Shown here: in pieces, positions 18,062 through 26,247 of the stretch
How positions within the stretch are numbered: the stretch's first letter is position 1
Layout of the letters: each line of letters opens with the position of its first letter
Assembly (NCBI GenBank): GCA_963801195.1
Contig: CAWDDX010000007.1
Span: 1,674,001-1,738,000, forward strand
DNA length: 64,000 nt
DNA from: SZUA-36 sp963801195
Lineage (GTDB): Bacteria > Pseudomonadota > Gammaproteobacteria > Xanthomonadales > SZUA-36
Direction: 5' to 3'
Made by a program: the position numbers and the translations under genes
The notes under the pieces: generated by a model
The model's database searches: none
Seen by the model: the letters and a program-made list of their open reading frames with translations, nothing else
Told to the model about the DNA's origin: nothing

Positions 18062-19399
18062 ATGATGAGATTTCCCAAATCTAACTTGCTGCTTACGTTA
18101 TGTTTCGCGGGTACCTTGTTTATGCAATCCGTGACGGCGGACGAACTCTCCGACGCGGTGGACACAGACTACGACCAGCACCTTGCGGCCCTGTTTGACT
18201 ATTTCCACCGCAACCCGGAACTCTCCATGATGGAGGTCAAGACCGCGGCAAGGCTGGCCGAAGAACTGCGCGCAGCAGGTTTTGAAGTCACCGAGGGCGT
18301 TGGTGGTACGGGTATTGTCGCCATCCTCAAAAACGGCCCCGGTCCGCTGGTGATGATGCGCGCGGATATGGACGGACTGCCCGTCAAGGAAAAATCAGGG
18401 TTGCCGAATGCATCCACCGTGACCCAGATCGACTGGGACGGCAACGAAGTGCCGGTCATGCACGCCTGTGGCCACGATGTACACATCACCAGCCTTGTGG
18501 GCACCGCACGCATCATGGCCGCGACCAGGGATACATGGACCGGTACACTGATGCTGATCGGGCAACCGGCGGAAGAACGTGTCGGCGGCGCCAAGGCCAT
18601 GATGGCGGACGATCTGTGGCAAAGGTTTGGCAGGCCTGATTATGCGCTGGCCTTTCATGTCGCCTCCGGCGTACCCACGGGTAAACTGGTCGCCGATGTC
18701 GGTTCACCGATGTCCGGCGCGGATACGGTTGATATCATCGTCCATGGCATCGGCACACATGGCGCCAGCCCGCACCGCGGCATCGATCCGATCGTGCTGG
18801 GTTCCGAGATCGTCATGGCGCTGCAAACCATCGTCAGCCGTGAACTCGCCCCCCGGGAGGCAGGTGTGATTACCGTGGGTTCCTTTCACTCCGGCACCAA
18901 GCACAATATCATCTCCGACGAGGCGCACCTGCAGTTGACCGTGCGCAATGACAATTTTGAAACCCGTGAACTGCTGCTCAATGGCATCAAGCGCGTTGCG
19001 GAAAACATGGGCCGGGTCGCGGGTCTGCCCGAAGACCTGTTGCCCGAGGTGATCATTTCGGATGAAGGCGTTCCACCAACAATCAACGACGCGCAGTTGA
19101 CCCAGCATCTCAGGTCAGTTTGGAGCAAAGACCTGGGTGAGGACATCTTCTACGAAGCAAAACGCGAGGGCATGGGTGCGGAAGACTTTCCGTTTTTCAC
19201 CACCGACCCTTATATCCCCAGCACCTATTTCCAGGTGGGCGGAACACCGCAGGCCGCATTTGATGCCGAGGAAGCCGGTGGACCCGCCGTGCCCTCCCAT
19301 CACTCGCCCCTGTTCAAGATAAACCCCGCAGAATCCGTCACCCTGGGCGTGGAAGCGACGGTCATCGCCTTGCGGGATCTACTGCAGGTGATTCAATAG
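18062..19399 (+). CDS. M20 family amidohydrolase/carboxypeptidase with signal peptide
   Basis: 445 residues. A Sec signal (LLLTLCFAGTLFMQSVTA) precedes an M20 peptidase: FDYFHRNPELSMMEVKTAARLAEELRAAGF, MRADMDGLPVKEKSG, MHACGHDVH with metal ligands, IGQPAEERVGGAKAM, GTHGASPHRGIDPI in the dimerisation domain and REGMGAEDFPFF near the C-terminus. It belongs to the hippurate/indole-3-acetyl-amino-acid hydrolase branch, here apparently periplasmic. Two adjacent ATGs (18062, 18065) follow AGGACGA. Confidence 0.92.
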   Translation: MMRFPKSNLLLTLCFAGTLFMQSVTADELSDAVDTDYDQHLAALFDYFHRNPELSMMEVKTAARLAEELRAAGFEVTEGVGGTGIVAILKNGPGPLVMMRADMDGLPVKEKSGLPNASTVTQIDWDGNEVPVMHACGHDVHITSLVGTARIMAATRDTWTGTLMLIGQPAEERVGGAKAMMADDLWQRFGRPDYALAFHVASGVPTGKLVADVGSPMSGADTVDIIVHGIGTHGASPHRGIDPIVLGSEIVMALQTIVSRELAPREAGVITVGSFHSGTKHNIISDEAHLQLTVRNDNFETRELLLNGIKRVAENMGRVAGLPEDLLPEVIISDEGVPPTINDAQLTQHLRSVWSKDLGEDIFYEAKREGMGAEDFPFFTTDPYIPSTYFQVGGTPQAAFDAEEAGGPAVPSHHSPLFKINPAESVTLGVEATVIALRDLLQVIQ

Positions 19400-19455
19400 C
19401 AGGCTGATTGAACATTACATAGCGCTGTCAGCGCACCTCAAACGACAATGTTAGA

Positions 19456-19551
19456 ACCGTCACGGAACTCCGCATTGGCACCGTCACGGAACTCCGCATT
19501 GGCACCGTCACGGAACTCCGCATTGGCACCGTCACGGAACTCCGCATTGGC
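19456..19551. repeat. Four perfect 24-bp tandem repeats
   Basis: The unit ACCGTCACGGAACTCCGCAT+TGGC occurs four times head to tail without mismatch between the M20 and proline iminopeptidase genes. The fifth repeat begins (ACCGTCA) and then turns into a hairpin. 24 bases is a multiple of three, but no frame is coding. Confidence 0.92.
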
Positions 19552-19583
19552 ACCGTCATCCCGGCGCAGGCCGGGATGACGGT
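19552..19583. repeat. GTCATCCCGG REP-like hairpin at the end of the tandem array
   Basis: Perfect inverted arms ACCGTCATCCCGG / CCGGGATGACGGT with a six-base loop (CGCAGG). This palindrome is a widespread bacterial REP-type sequence. Here it sits between convergent genes and can serve as a terminator or mRNA stabiliser. A degraded relative lies at 55450-55480. Confidence 0.85.
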
Positions 19584-19635
19584 GCTATCAATTGGCGCGG
19601 AGGTTACGTGAAATATACCTGATCGCTTCCATTTT

Positions 19636-20601
19636 TTAAGACCGGCAAGGACTGCCTGTGCTGGCGATACGGTTGGTCGCGGCCACCAGTTCTTTCGTGA
19701 TACCGGGTTCGTGGGATGAATGACCCGAATCCGGTGATATCACGGTATCCAGTTCAGGCCACCGTTCGGCAAGATCGACCAGGTTCTTGACCGCGCAGAC
19801 GATGTCGTAACGGCCGTGCACCGCGAAGGCCGGAATCTGGCGGATTCTGTCCACACGGTCCAGCAACATCGTGTCGGGATCCGGCTTCACATTGCGAAAA
19901 TAATGCGCCTCCAGCCTGGCAACGGCCCAGGCCGTATCCGGGTCAGCAAAATGGCTGGCAAATTCCGGGTTTGGCAATAGTGTGCAGCTGGATATTTCAT
20001 ACAAGGCCCAGTGATTGGCCGCCTGCAGGGCCAGCTCGCGGTCATCACCTGTCAGCCGCTTCCAATAGGCCTCGAGCAGGTCGCCACGTTCTGCCTCAGG
20101 GATGAAACCGGCAAATTCCCGCCACAGTTCGGGCTGGATCATGCGAATCTGGTAAAGCCACCAGTCGATCTCTTCCTGACGCAACAACCAGATGCCGCGC
20201 AACACGAGGCTTTTGCAGCGCTGCGGAAATTCCTGCGCATAGTAAAGCGCGATCGTCGAGCCATAGGAACCACCGAACACGTGCCAGTGCTCGATACCCA
20301 GGTATGTGCGCAGTTGTTCGATATCCCGTGCCGTGCCGGCCATGGTGTTATCGGTCAATTCACCGACCGGGTGGGAACGGCCGCTGCCACGCTGATCGAG
20401 TAATATGATGCGAAAATGGCCCGGATCAAAAAAACAGCGATCCTGCTCGGAACAACCGGCGCCCGGGCCACCATGCAAAAACAGGATCGGCTCACCTTGC
20501 GGATTTCCGCACTGCTCCCAGTACAGTTCATGCGGGACACTGACCTTGAGAATGCCGGTTTCGAACGGCTCGATGGGTGGAAAAAAATGCGCGTTGGCCA
20601 T
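19636..20601 (-). CDS. pip: Proline iminopeptidase
   Basis: 321 residues, alpha/beta-hydrolase fold of family S33. Seen are the oxyanion-hole HGGPGAGCSEQDRCFFDP, LLDQRGSGRSHP, the nucleophile elbow GGSYGSTIALYYAQ, the acid Asp in VHGRYDIVCAV and the His in SPDSGHSSHEPG. This order and length match proline iminopeptidases that remove N-terminal proline from peptides in the cytoplasm. It would complete the degradation of peptides from the many secreted peptidases here (inference). Convergent with the M20 gene, divergent from the next. Confidence 0.95.
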   Translation of the reverse strand: MANAHFFPPIEPFETGILKVSVPHELYWEQCGNPQGEPILFLHGGPGAGCSEQDRCFFDPGHFRIILLDQRGSGRSHPVGELTDNTMAGTARDIEQLRTYLGIEHWHVFGGSYGSTIALYYAQEFPQRCKSLVLRGIWLLRQEEIDWWLYQIRMIQPELWREFAGFIPEAERGDLLEAYWKRLTGDDRELALQAANHWALYEISSCTLLPNPEFASHFADPDTAWAVARLEAHYFRNVKPDPDTMLLDRVDRIRQIPAFAVHGRYDIVCAVKNLVDLAERWPELDTVISPDSGHSSHEPGITKELVAATNRIASTGSPCRS

Positions 20602-20691
20602 GGTGGTTCACAGTGGTGGTTGAATTGGCCCATAATAGCCAAAAGGTGCTTATATGACACTGCCCGCAACAACAATTGAGAGAATCACCCG

Positions 20692-21939
20692 ATGCGTTTA
20701 CTGCCGATCTTTTTTTTACTTGCGATGACGACCGCCTGCGAGCAGACACCGAAATGGCCCGGTTCGCTGAAAGCGCTGCTGGAGTCCCAACCCGAACGTT
20801 TTGCCACCGTGCTCAATGAGCCCGCAAAGTATCGCGTGCAAATCATCTATACGCAGATCGACCGTGATGCCGACAACAAGCCGGTTTTCAAAAGCTTTAT
20901 TTACAAGGTCAACCCGGCTGAGTATTTCTACCCCGCGAGCACCGTGAAGTTACCGGTGGCGGCGCTCGCACTCGAAAAACTCGATCGTTTGAACCAACCG
21001 GGCCTGGACCGCGACACCACCATGCTGACGGGTGCGGACAAGGATTTCGAAAGCGTGGCGGAAACCGATGAGACTTCTCCCGACGGTCTGCCGTCGGTCG
21101 GTCAATACATCCGCAAAATTCTGCTGGTCAGCGACAACGACGCGTACAACCGTCTCTACGAATTACTCGGGCAACAGGCCATCAACGAGAGGCTGCGCAA
21201 GCTGGAGTATTTCGACACGCGCATCATCCATCGACTGGAAAGCAGCCTGAGCGAGGAGCAGAACCGCTGGACCAACCCGGTCAGGTTTGTCAAAGGGGAA
21301 GAAGTCATCTATGAGCAACCCGGTGTTCACAGCGAGGTCAGTTATCGCGGAACACGGCCCGAATTGTTCGGACTGGCTGAAATCGTCGATGGAGAACGAC
21401 TCGAGCGGCCCAAGGATTTTGCCGGCAAGAACGCCTATGCCCTGCTTGATCAGCACGAGTTTATTAAAAACCTGGTGTTTCCGGACAGCGCCAAACCTGA
21501 AAGCCGCCTTGATATCAGCGAGGACGATTACCGCTTCCTGTACCGCTACATGTCGATGTACCCGGGAGAAAGCGGCATCGGTGCTTACGCCAACGCGGAA
21601 GAATACCCCGAAGGTTACGTGAAGTTCCTGATGTACGGTGGTGACGCGAAAACGATCCCGTCCCATATCCGCATTTTCAACAAGCCCGGTGATGCCTACG
21701 GTTTTCTGACGGATGCAGCCTATATTGTCGATTTCAAGAACAACATCGAATTTATCCTCTCGGCTACCATTTACACCAATGAAAACCAGACTTTCAACGA
21801 CGACCATTACGAATACGCCGAAATTGGTCTACCGTTCCTGAAGAATCTCGGCCAGGCGATCTACGAGATCGAATTGGGCCGTGAACGCGAACACGAACCC
21901 GATTTGAGCCGCTTCCGTTTTCCCGACAGGGATTATTGA
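20692..21939 (+). CDS. Serine hydrolase lipoprotein, class A beta-lactamase-like fold
   Basis: 415 residues with lipobox (MTTAC, Cys16). The catalytic motif PASTVK gives Ser83-x-x-Lys, and VSDND (Ser147-Asp-Asn) is the second motif of the class A fold. A KTG-like triad is replaced by a NKPGDAYGFLTD segment. Together these suit a beta-lactamase-related peptidase or esterase rather than an antibiotic-resistance enzyme. It lies 41 bases ahead of the M64 peptidase in the same direction, probably as one unit. Confidence 0.82.
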   Translation: MRLLPIFFLLAMTTACEQTPKWPGSLKALLESQPERFATVLNEPAKYRVQIIYTQIDRDADNKPVFKSFIYKVNPAEYFYPASTVKLPVAALALEKLDRLNQPGLDRDTTMLTGADKDFESVAETDETSPDGLPSVGQYIRKILLVSDNDAYNRLYELLGQQAINERLRKLEYFDTRIIHRLESSLSEEQNRWTNPVRFVKGEEVIYEQPGVHSEVSYRGTRPELFGLAEIVDGERLERPKDFAGKNAYALLDQHEFIKNLVFPDSAKPESRLDISEDDYRFLYRYMSMYPGESGIGAYANAEEYPEGYVKFLMYGGDAKTIPSHIRIFNKPGDAYGFLTDAAYIVDFKNNIEFILSATIYTNENQTFNDDHYEYAEIGLPFLKNLGQAIYEIELGREREHEPDLSRFRFPDRDY

Positions 21940-21980
21940 CCACATGCCGGTTGCCGGCGCAGCGCAAACAGGAGTGAAAC

Positions 21981-23372
21981 ATGCAACGTTATATCCTTGG
22001 TTTAATCCTTTTTCTTATGTCCATGGGCGCCATCGCTGCGCCACAAACACTGCGTGTCGATTATTATCACACCGGCAATTTCGAGACCGAGGTCTTCAGC
22101 CTCGAGCAGGTCGTACTCGAGCCTCTGCCATTCCCCGGCAATACCCGTCAACCCCTCGATCACACGCTCAGGGGCAAGTACCTGTTTGAGGTCGTCGATC
22201 CCGGCACTGCCAAGGTGCTGTTCTCACGCAGTTTCAGCAGTATTTATGGCGAGTGGGAAACGACTGCTGAAGCCCGCGACACCCACCGCACCTTTCACGA
22301 GTCATTGCGGTTTCCGAACCCCGAAAAGCCATTTGAAATCGTGCTGAAAAAGCGCGACGCGCAGAATCAATTCAAACAGATATGGCACATCGCCATAGAC
22401 CCCGATGACTACCTCGTACACCACGAATCAGCGGCCTGGGCCGGCGAGGTCGTGGCGATAGAAGACAATGGCGATCCCGCCACCAAGGTCGACCTGTTGA
22501 TACTCGGCGACGGCTACACCGCCGCTGAACACAAGTCATTCGTCACCCGCGCAAAGCAATTGACCGAGGTACTGTTCTCGACTTCACCCTTCAAGGAAAG
22601 ACGCGGCGATTTCAATGTTTGGGCGTTGGCCCCGGCAAGCGCGAATTCGGGTGTATCACGGCCTTCAACCCATACCTATCGTGACACTGCGCTCGGTGTC
22701 ACTTACGACGCGTTCCGCAGCGAACGATACGTTCTCACGACCGATAACAAGGCCATGCGCAGAATTGCTTCATCCGCGCCCTATGATTTCGTTGAAATCA
22801 TGACAAACACGGATACCTATGGCGGTGGCGGTATCTACGGTCTGTATTCGACCGTTGCCGCCAACAGCGAATGGGCCGATTATATTTTCGTCCACGAATT
22901 CGGTCATCATTTCGCCGGCCTGGCCGATGAGTACTACACCAGTTCCGTGGCCTACGAGACGCCGGAAACAGTGATCGAGCCCTATGAACCGAATGTCACC
23001 GCCCTGCTCGACCCGGATAAACTGAAATGGCGTGAACTTGTCGACGCCGATACACCCATACCGACACCGTGGCCCAAGGACGCTTACGATAAATACGCCA
23101 TGGCCAAACAGGCGGAGCGCGAACAGATGCGCAGGGACAATGTTCCGGAATCGGAAATGAACGCCCTGTTCCAGTCCGTGCAGGAAACCACCGAGCTCAT
23201 GTTCTCCAAGGCGAAATACCGCGACGCGGTCGGCGCCTTTGAAGGGGCCAACTACCAATCCGCGGGCATGTACCGCCCGCAGATGAACTGCATCATGTTT
23301 ACCCGCACCACCCGGTTTTGCAAAGTCTGCGCACATGCGATCGGGCAGATTATTGACGAGTACACAAAATAG
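21981..23372 (+). CDS. M64 family (IgA-peptidase type) secreted metallopeptidase
   Basis: 463 residues with a Sec signal (LGLILFLMSMGAIA). A ~130-residue N-terminal beta domain (FETEVFSLEQVVLEPLPFPG) matches the Peptidase_M64 N-terminal region. The catalytic part starts VDLLILGDGYTAAEHKSFV, and the zinc site is HEFGHHFAGLADEYY, with His305 first. The C-terminal FCKVCAHAIGQII has paired Cys. Despite the family name, environmental members are general secreted proteases. Start preceded by AGGAGTGAAAC. Confidence 0.92.
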   Translation: MQRYILGLILFLMSMGAIAAPQTLRVDYYHTGNFETEVFSLEQVVLEPLPFPGNTRQPLDHTLRGKYLFEVVDPGTAKVLFSRSFSSIYGEWETTAEARDTHRTFHESLRFPNPEKPFEIVLKKRDAQNQFKQIWHIAIDPDDYLVHHESAAWAGEVVAIEDNGDPATKVDLLILGDGYTAAEHKSFVTRAKQLTEVLFSTSPFKERRGDFNVWALAPASANSGVSRPSTHTYRDTALGVTYDAFRSERYVLTTDNKAMRRIASSAPYDFVEIMTNTDTYGGGGIYGLYSTVAANSEWADYIFVHEFGHHFAGLADEYYTSSVAYETPETVIEPYEPNVTALLDPDKLKWRELVDADTPIPTPWPKDAYDKYAMAKQAEREQMRRDNVPESEMNALFQSVQETTELMFSKAKYRDAVGAFEGANYQSAGMYRPQMNCIMFTRTTRFCKVCAHAIGQIIDEYTK

Positions 23373-23441
23373 TCCGTAACGATCGGGGTTACGCATGGCA
23401 GTTTGACCCCGACTTTTAAGACCCCGGTTTGCACGCCGGTG

Positions 23442-23975
23442 CTACCAGTGCTTGCTGATTGCGAGGCCGTAAACCCCGTTGTCCGCCAGCGGCGTAACCT
23501 CGAACCCCTTGTATGGCTTGGTGAAGATAAAGCTGCTGGCGATACCGATGGCAGCACCTGCAACCACATCCACCGTGTAGTGATTATCGGTTGCCACACG
23601 TCTCCAGCCGACGTATGTCGCACCGACGTACGCGGCCACGGCATATTTCAGACCGTACCTTTTATGTATGAAAGCGGCGCCCTGGAAGGCCACCGAGGTG
23701 TGTCCGGACGGAAACGATTTATCATCTGTACCGTTGGGGCGCTCCTTGCTGATCGTCGCTTTCAGCGCATAGGTCGCACCCAGGTTGGTAAAAAAAGATG
23801 CGTAGAACTGGTTTCGGCCATCATGGTCGTGCATGTAGAAGGTGGTGCCATAGGCAACCGCCGGGATAAGCGTGCGCATGAAACTGCCGTCATCTGAGGC
23901 ACGGGCGGGGCTTGATGACACCAGGAAAATACAGGTCAAAACCAGGACAGAAGGGCATTTGGCAGACTTGAACAT
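23442..23975 (-). CDS. PAP2 family phosphatase
   Basis: 177 residues with an N-terminal signal/anchor. The three-part acid phosphatase signature is present: KATISKERPNG (KxxxxxxRP), SFPSGHTS (PSGH) and RRVATDNHYTVDV (SRxxxxxHxxxD-like, with RR in place of SR). It likely dephosphorylates lipid phosphates such as undecaprenyl diphosphate or PAP at the membrane. It lies convergent with the M64 gene and is shorter than typical six-helix PAP2 proteins. Confidence 0.9.
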   Translation of the reverse strand: MFKSAKCPSVLVLTCIFLVSSSPARASDDGSFMRTLIPAVAYGTTFYMHDHDGRNQFYASFFTNLGATYALKATISKERPNGTDDKSFPSGHTSVAFQGAAFIHKRYGLKYAVAAYVGATYVGWRRVATDNHYTVDVVAGAAIGIASSFIFTKPYKGFEVTPLADNGVYGLAISKHW

Positions 23976-24128
23976 GGGCTGATTACCTCCACGATATTCA
24001 GAACATGACCGTGATTATATACCCATGTCTCGCGCACGCTTCGCTTTGGCTGAGACCGGTTGGTGATGGTCGCATTTAGAAAAATCCGGCGTATCTCTTC
24101 AAGGGTCCTGCGTTACCATTACCAGCAA

Positions 24129-25412
24129 ATGAGAATGCTTATCACTTTATTGCTGACTCTGTTTGCTTCGAAGCTGCTTGCTCAAAGCACCGAAATCTAT
24201 GTCAGCGATGCCGGCAAATTCGACAAGCCGCCCTGGCAAATCCTCAAATTTGATGAACACGGAGACAACCCCCAGGTTTTCATCGATGAAAACCTGGGCT
24301 GGCCGCAGGATATCGTATTTCTTGATGCTGCCGGCACCGTGCTAATCTCAAACCTGAGCAGCAATCAAATAACCCGTTATGATGCCGTAACGGGTGCCTA
24401 CATCGATGTCTTTGCCGCGGTGCCAGGCGGACCGACAAGGATGAAAATCGGGGCCGACAACCTGCTCTACGTCTTGCAGTGGAACGGCAACGGCAAGGTT
24501 CTGCGCTATCAACTGGATGGCAGTTTTGTTGGCGAGTTCACCAATGTCGGTGTTTCCCAAAGCATTGGCCTGGACTGGGATAGCGCCGGCAAGCTGTATG
24601 TTTCATCATATAACGGCGACTATGTCCGCAAATTTGATACCAATGGCAATGACCTGGGTCTCTTCATTAACTCAAATTTAGTTGGTCCGACCAATATCAC
24701 GTTTGTTTCCGGCGGGGACTTGCTGGTGTCGGATTACGATGGCGGGTCGGTCAAGCGCTTCGATTCCAGCGGTAATTACATCAATATTTTCCTCGCGGGC
24801 ATCAGCAAGGTCGAGGGCATCGATCAGTATGCCAATGGCAATATCCTGGTCGGCAACGGCGGTCAGCACTCGGTCAGGATGTATGACGCCGAAGGCAACT
24901 TCATCGAAAACTTTATAAGCAGTGGCGCCGGCGGTTTGCTCACGCCCAATGCCGTGGTTATCAGAAATGGCGCTAGCGGCAATGCTTTCACCATTAACGC
25001 CGGGCTGAATGACGCCTGGTATAACCCTGCGACCAGTGGCCAGGGGTTTTTTATCACGGTTTTTCCCGCGCTCGGCGTCGTTTCGCTGGCGTGGTTTACC
25101 TACGATACCGAACTACCCCCGGCAGATGCGCAAAGCAACCTGGGCGACCCCGGGCACCGGTGGCTGACCGCTGTGGGCAGTTTTGAAGGTGGCCATTCCG
25201 TGCTAAACGTCAGCATTACATCGGGCGGTTTGTTCGATACCGCCACCGAGGTCAGCGAACAGGATGGCGGCACCATAAACCTCACGTTCGAGGACTGTTA
25301 TTCAGGTTTGATCCAATACGACATCCCTTCGATTAACCGGCAAGGCAGCATTCCCATCCAGCGTGTCGCCAATGATAATGTTGCTCTGTGCGAGGTGCTG
25401 GAAAACCAATAA
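24129..25412 (+). CDS. Secreted NHL/SMP-30-like beta-propeller protein with C-terminal NDAWYNP domain
   Basis: 427 residues from ATG 24129, chosen because the Sec signal (MRMLITLLLTLFASKLLAQS) starts there. Residues ~25-280 hold six to seven NHL-type blades (e.g. LYVSSYNGDYVRKFDTNGNDLG, LLVSDYDGGSVKRFDSSGNY). The C-terminal ~140 residues begin FTINAGLNDAWYNPATSGQG and read VVSLAWFTYDTE. I know this as a recurrent all-beta module in gammaproteobacterial secreted proteins without a settled function. Two late Cys could form a disulfide. Monocistronic; no strong ribosome site, and a start at 24060 is possible. Confidence 0.8.
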   Translation: MRMLITLLLTLFASKLLAQSTEIYVSDAGKFDKPPWQILKFDEHGDNPQVFIDENLGWPQDIVFLDAAGTVLISNLSSNQITRYDAVTGAYIDVFAAVPGGPTRMKIGADNLLYVLQWNGNGKVLRYQLDGSFVGEFTNVGVSQSIGLDWDSAGKLYVSSYNGDYVRKFDTNGNDLGLFINSNLVGPTNITFVSGGDLLVSDYDGGSVKRFDSSGNYINIFLAGISKVEGIDQYANGNILVGNGGQHSVRMYDAEGNFIENFISSGAGGLLTPNAVVIRNGASGNAFTINAGLNDAWYNPATSGQGFFITVFPALGVVSLAWFTYDTELPPADAQSNLGDPGHRWLTAVGSFEGGHSVLNVSITSGGLFDTATEVSEQDGGTINLTFEDCYSGLIQYDIPSINRQGSIPIQRVANDNVALCEVLENQ

Positions 25413-25422
25413 CACCAGTCGT

Positions 25423-25977
25423 CTAGGCAACGCGCCGGTCCGGTTTTCTGAAATCCTTGACCTTCAGGTTTCGTTCCGTAGTGTTGACCTGGCCGCGCTC
25501 ACACACCCAGAACGGCCCTTCAACGCCTTCGAGGCCGCGCATTCTGGCCCTCACCGCCATGCTTCTGGCGAGTTCTTCCCCGTACTTGTTGACGGAGAAA
25601 TTAATGCTGACATTTTTGCCATCATCACCGGGCCAACTGGCTTCCCAGTACCTCGTCTCTTTTACCGTACCATCACGCAGCTTGTAGGACTTGGCATAGG
25701 TGCAAACCCCGCTGATGCCGGATTTATTGTTGGAGCGCTTGATCTGGCACACCTCTCTGCGACTGATTGGCGGAAATTTGCCAAGCAACTCATCGCGGTA
25801 TTGCCGGGCCAATTGCAGCGCCCTTTTCTGGCCACCGTACTTTTTGTCAGGAAAGTTCTCCACCAGCATTTTCCCGTAACGGCGCAGGCTGACCCGCCAA
25901 CCGTGGGTGTTGCGGATGTCGTCATCGAAACGTGAAATGCCGTAATTCGGGTCGGCTGACTTCTCAATGTTTTTCAT
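25423..25977 (-). CDS. Protein with two AP2-like DNA-binding domains
   Basis: 184 residues. The second half contains SNNKSGISGVCTYAKS...YWEASWPGDDGKNVSINFSVNKYGEELARSMAVRAR, the GVxxxxxxWxAxI..F...G.EEA...A pattern of AP2 domains. The first half has a weaker version: GISRFDDDIRNTHGWRVSLRRYGK...FPDKKYGGQKRALQLARQYRDELL. In phages and plants AP2 binds DNA and is often fused to HNH nucleases; no nuclease is fused here. Start 25977 follows GGAGGGATC. Its target and role are unknown, possibly a chromosomal regulator derived from a mobile element. Confidence 0.78.
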   Translation of the reverse strand: MKNIEKSADPNYGISRFDDDIRNTHGWRVSLRRYGKMLVENFPDKKYGGQKRALQLARQYRDELLGKFPPISRREVCQIKRSNNKSGISGVCTYAKSYKLRDGTVKETRYWEASWPGDDGKNVSINFSVNKYGEELARSMAVRARMRGLEGVEGPFWVCERGQVNTTERNLKVKDFRKPDRRVA

Positions 25978-26247
25978 GATCCCTCCAGTCAAAAACAGTC
26001 TCTGCAGTCATGCATCAGCGGGGTATGCCGAGTACATGGCTTCAGTAGATGCAAATTGCATACCAAGCGGAGAAAGTGAGAGATTGCGGCTTTGGGGGAC
26101 TATTATAAGTGGCTCGATTAAGCCGTTTCAGCACAGGAATCGTGCATCAGATGCACCATGATCGCACGCCCGGGGGCCAAAGGTGGAATGACCTGCCCGA
26201 CAGCGGACCGCGTGATTGCGCGACCGCGGATGTCTGCGATCGCCGCG

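Noticed and set aside
19456..19583. CRISPR array
   Set aside because: The 24-bp units are directly adjacent with no spacers, so this is a tandem repeat and no cas gene is present.
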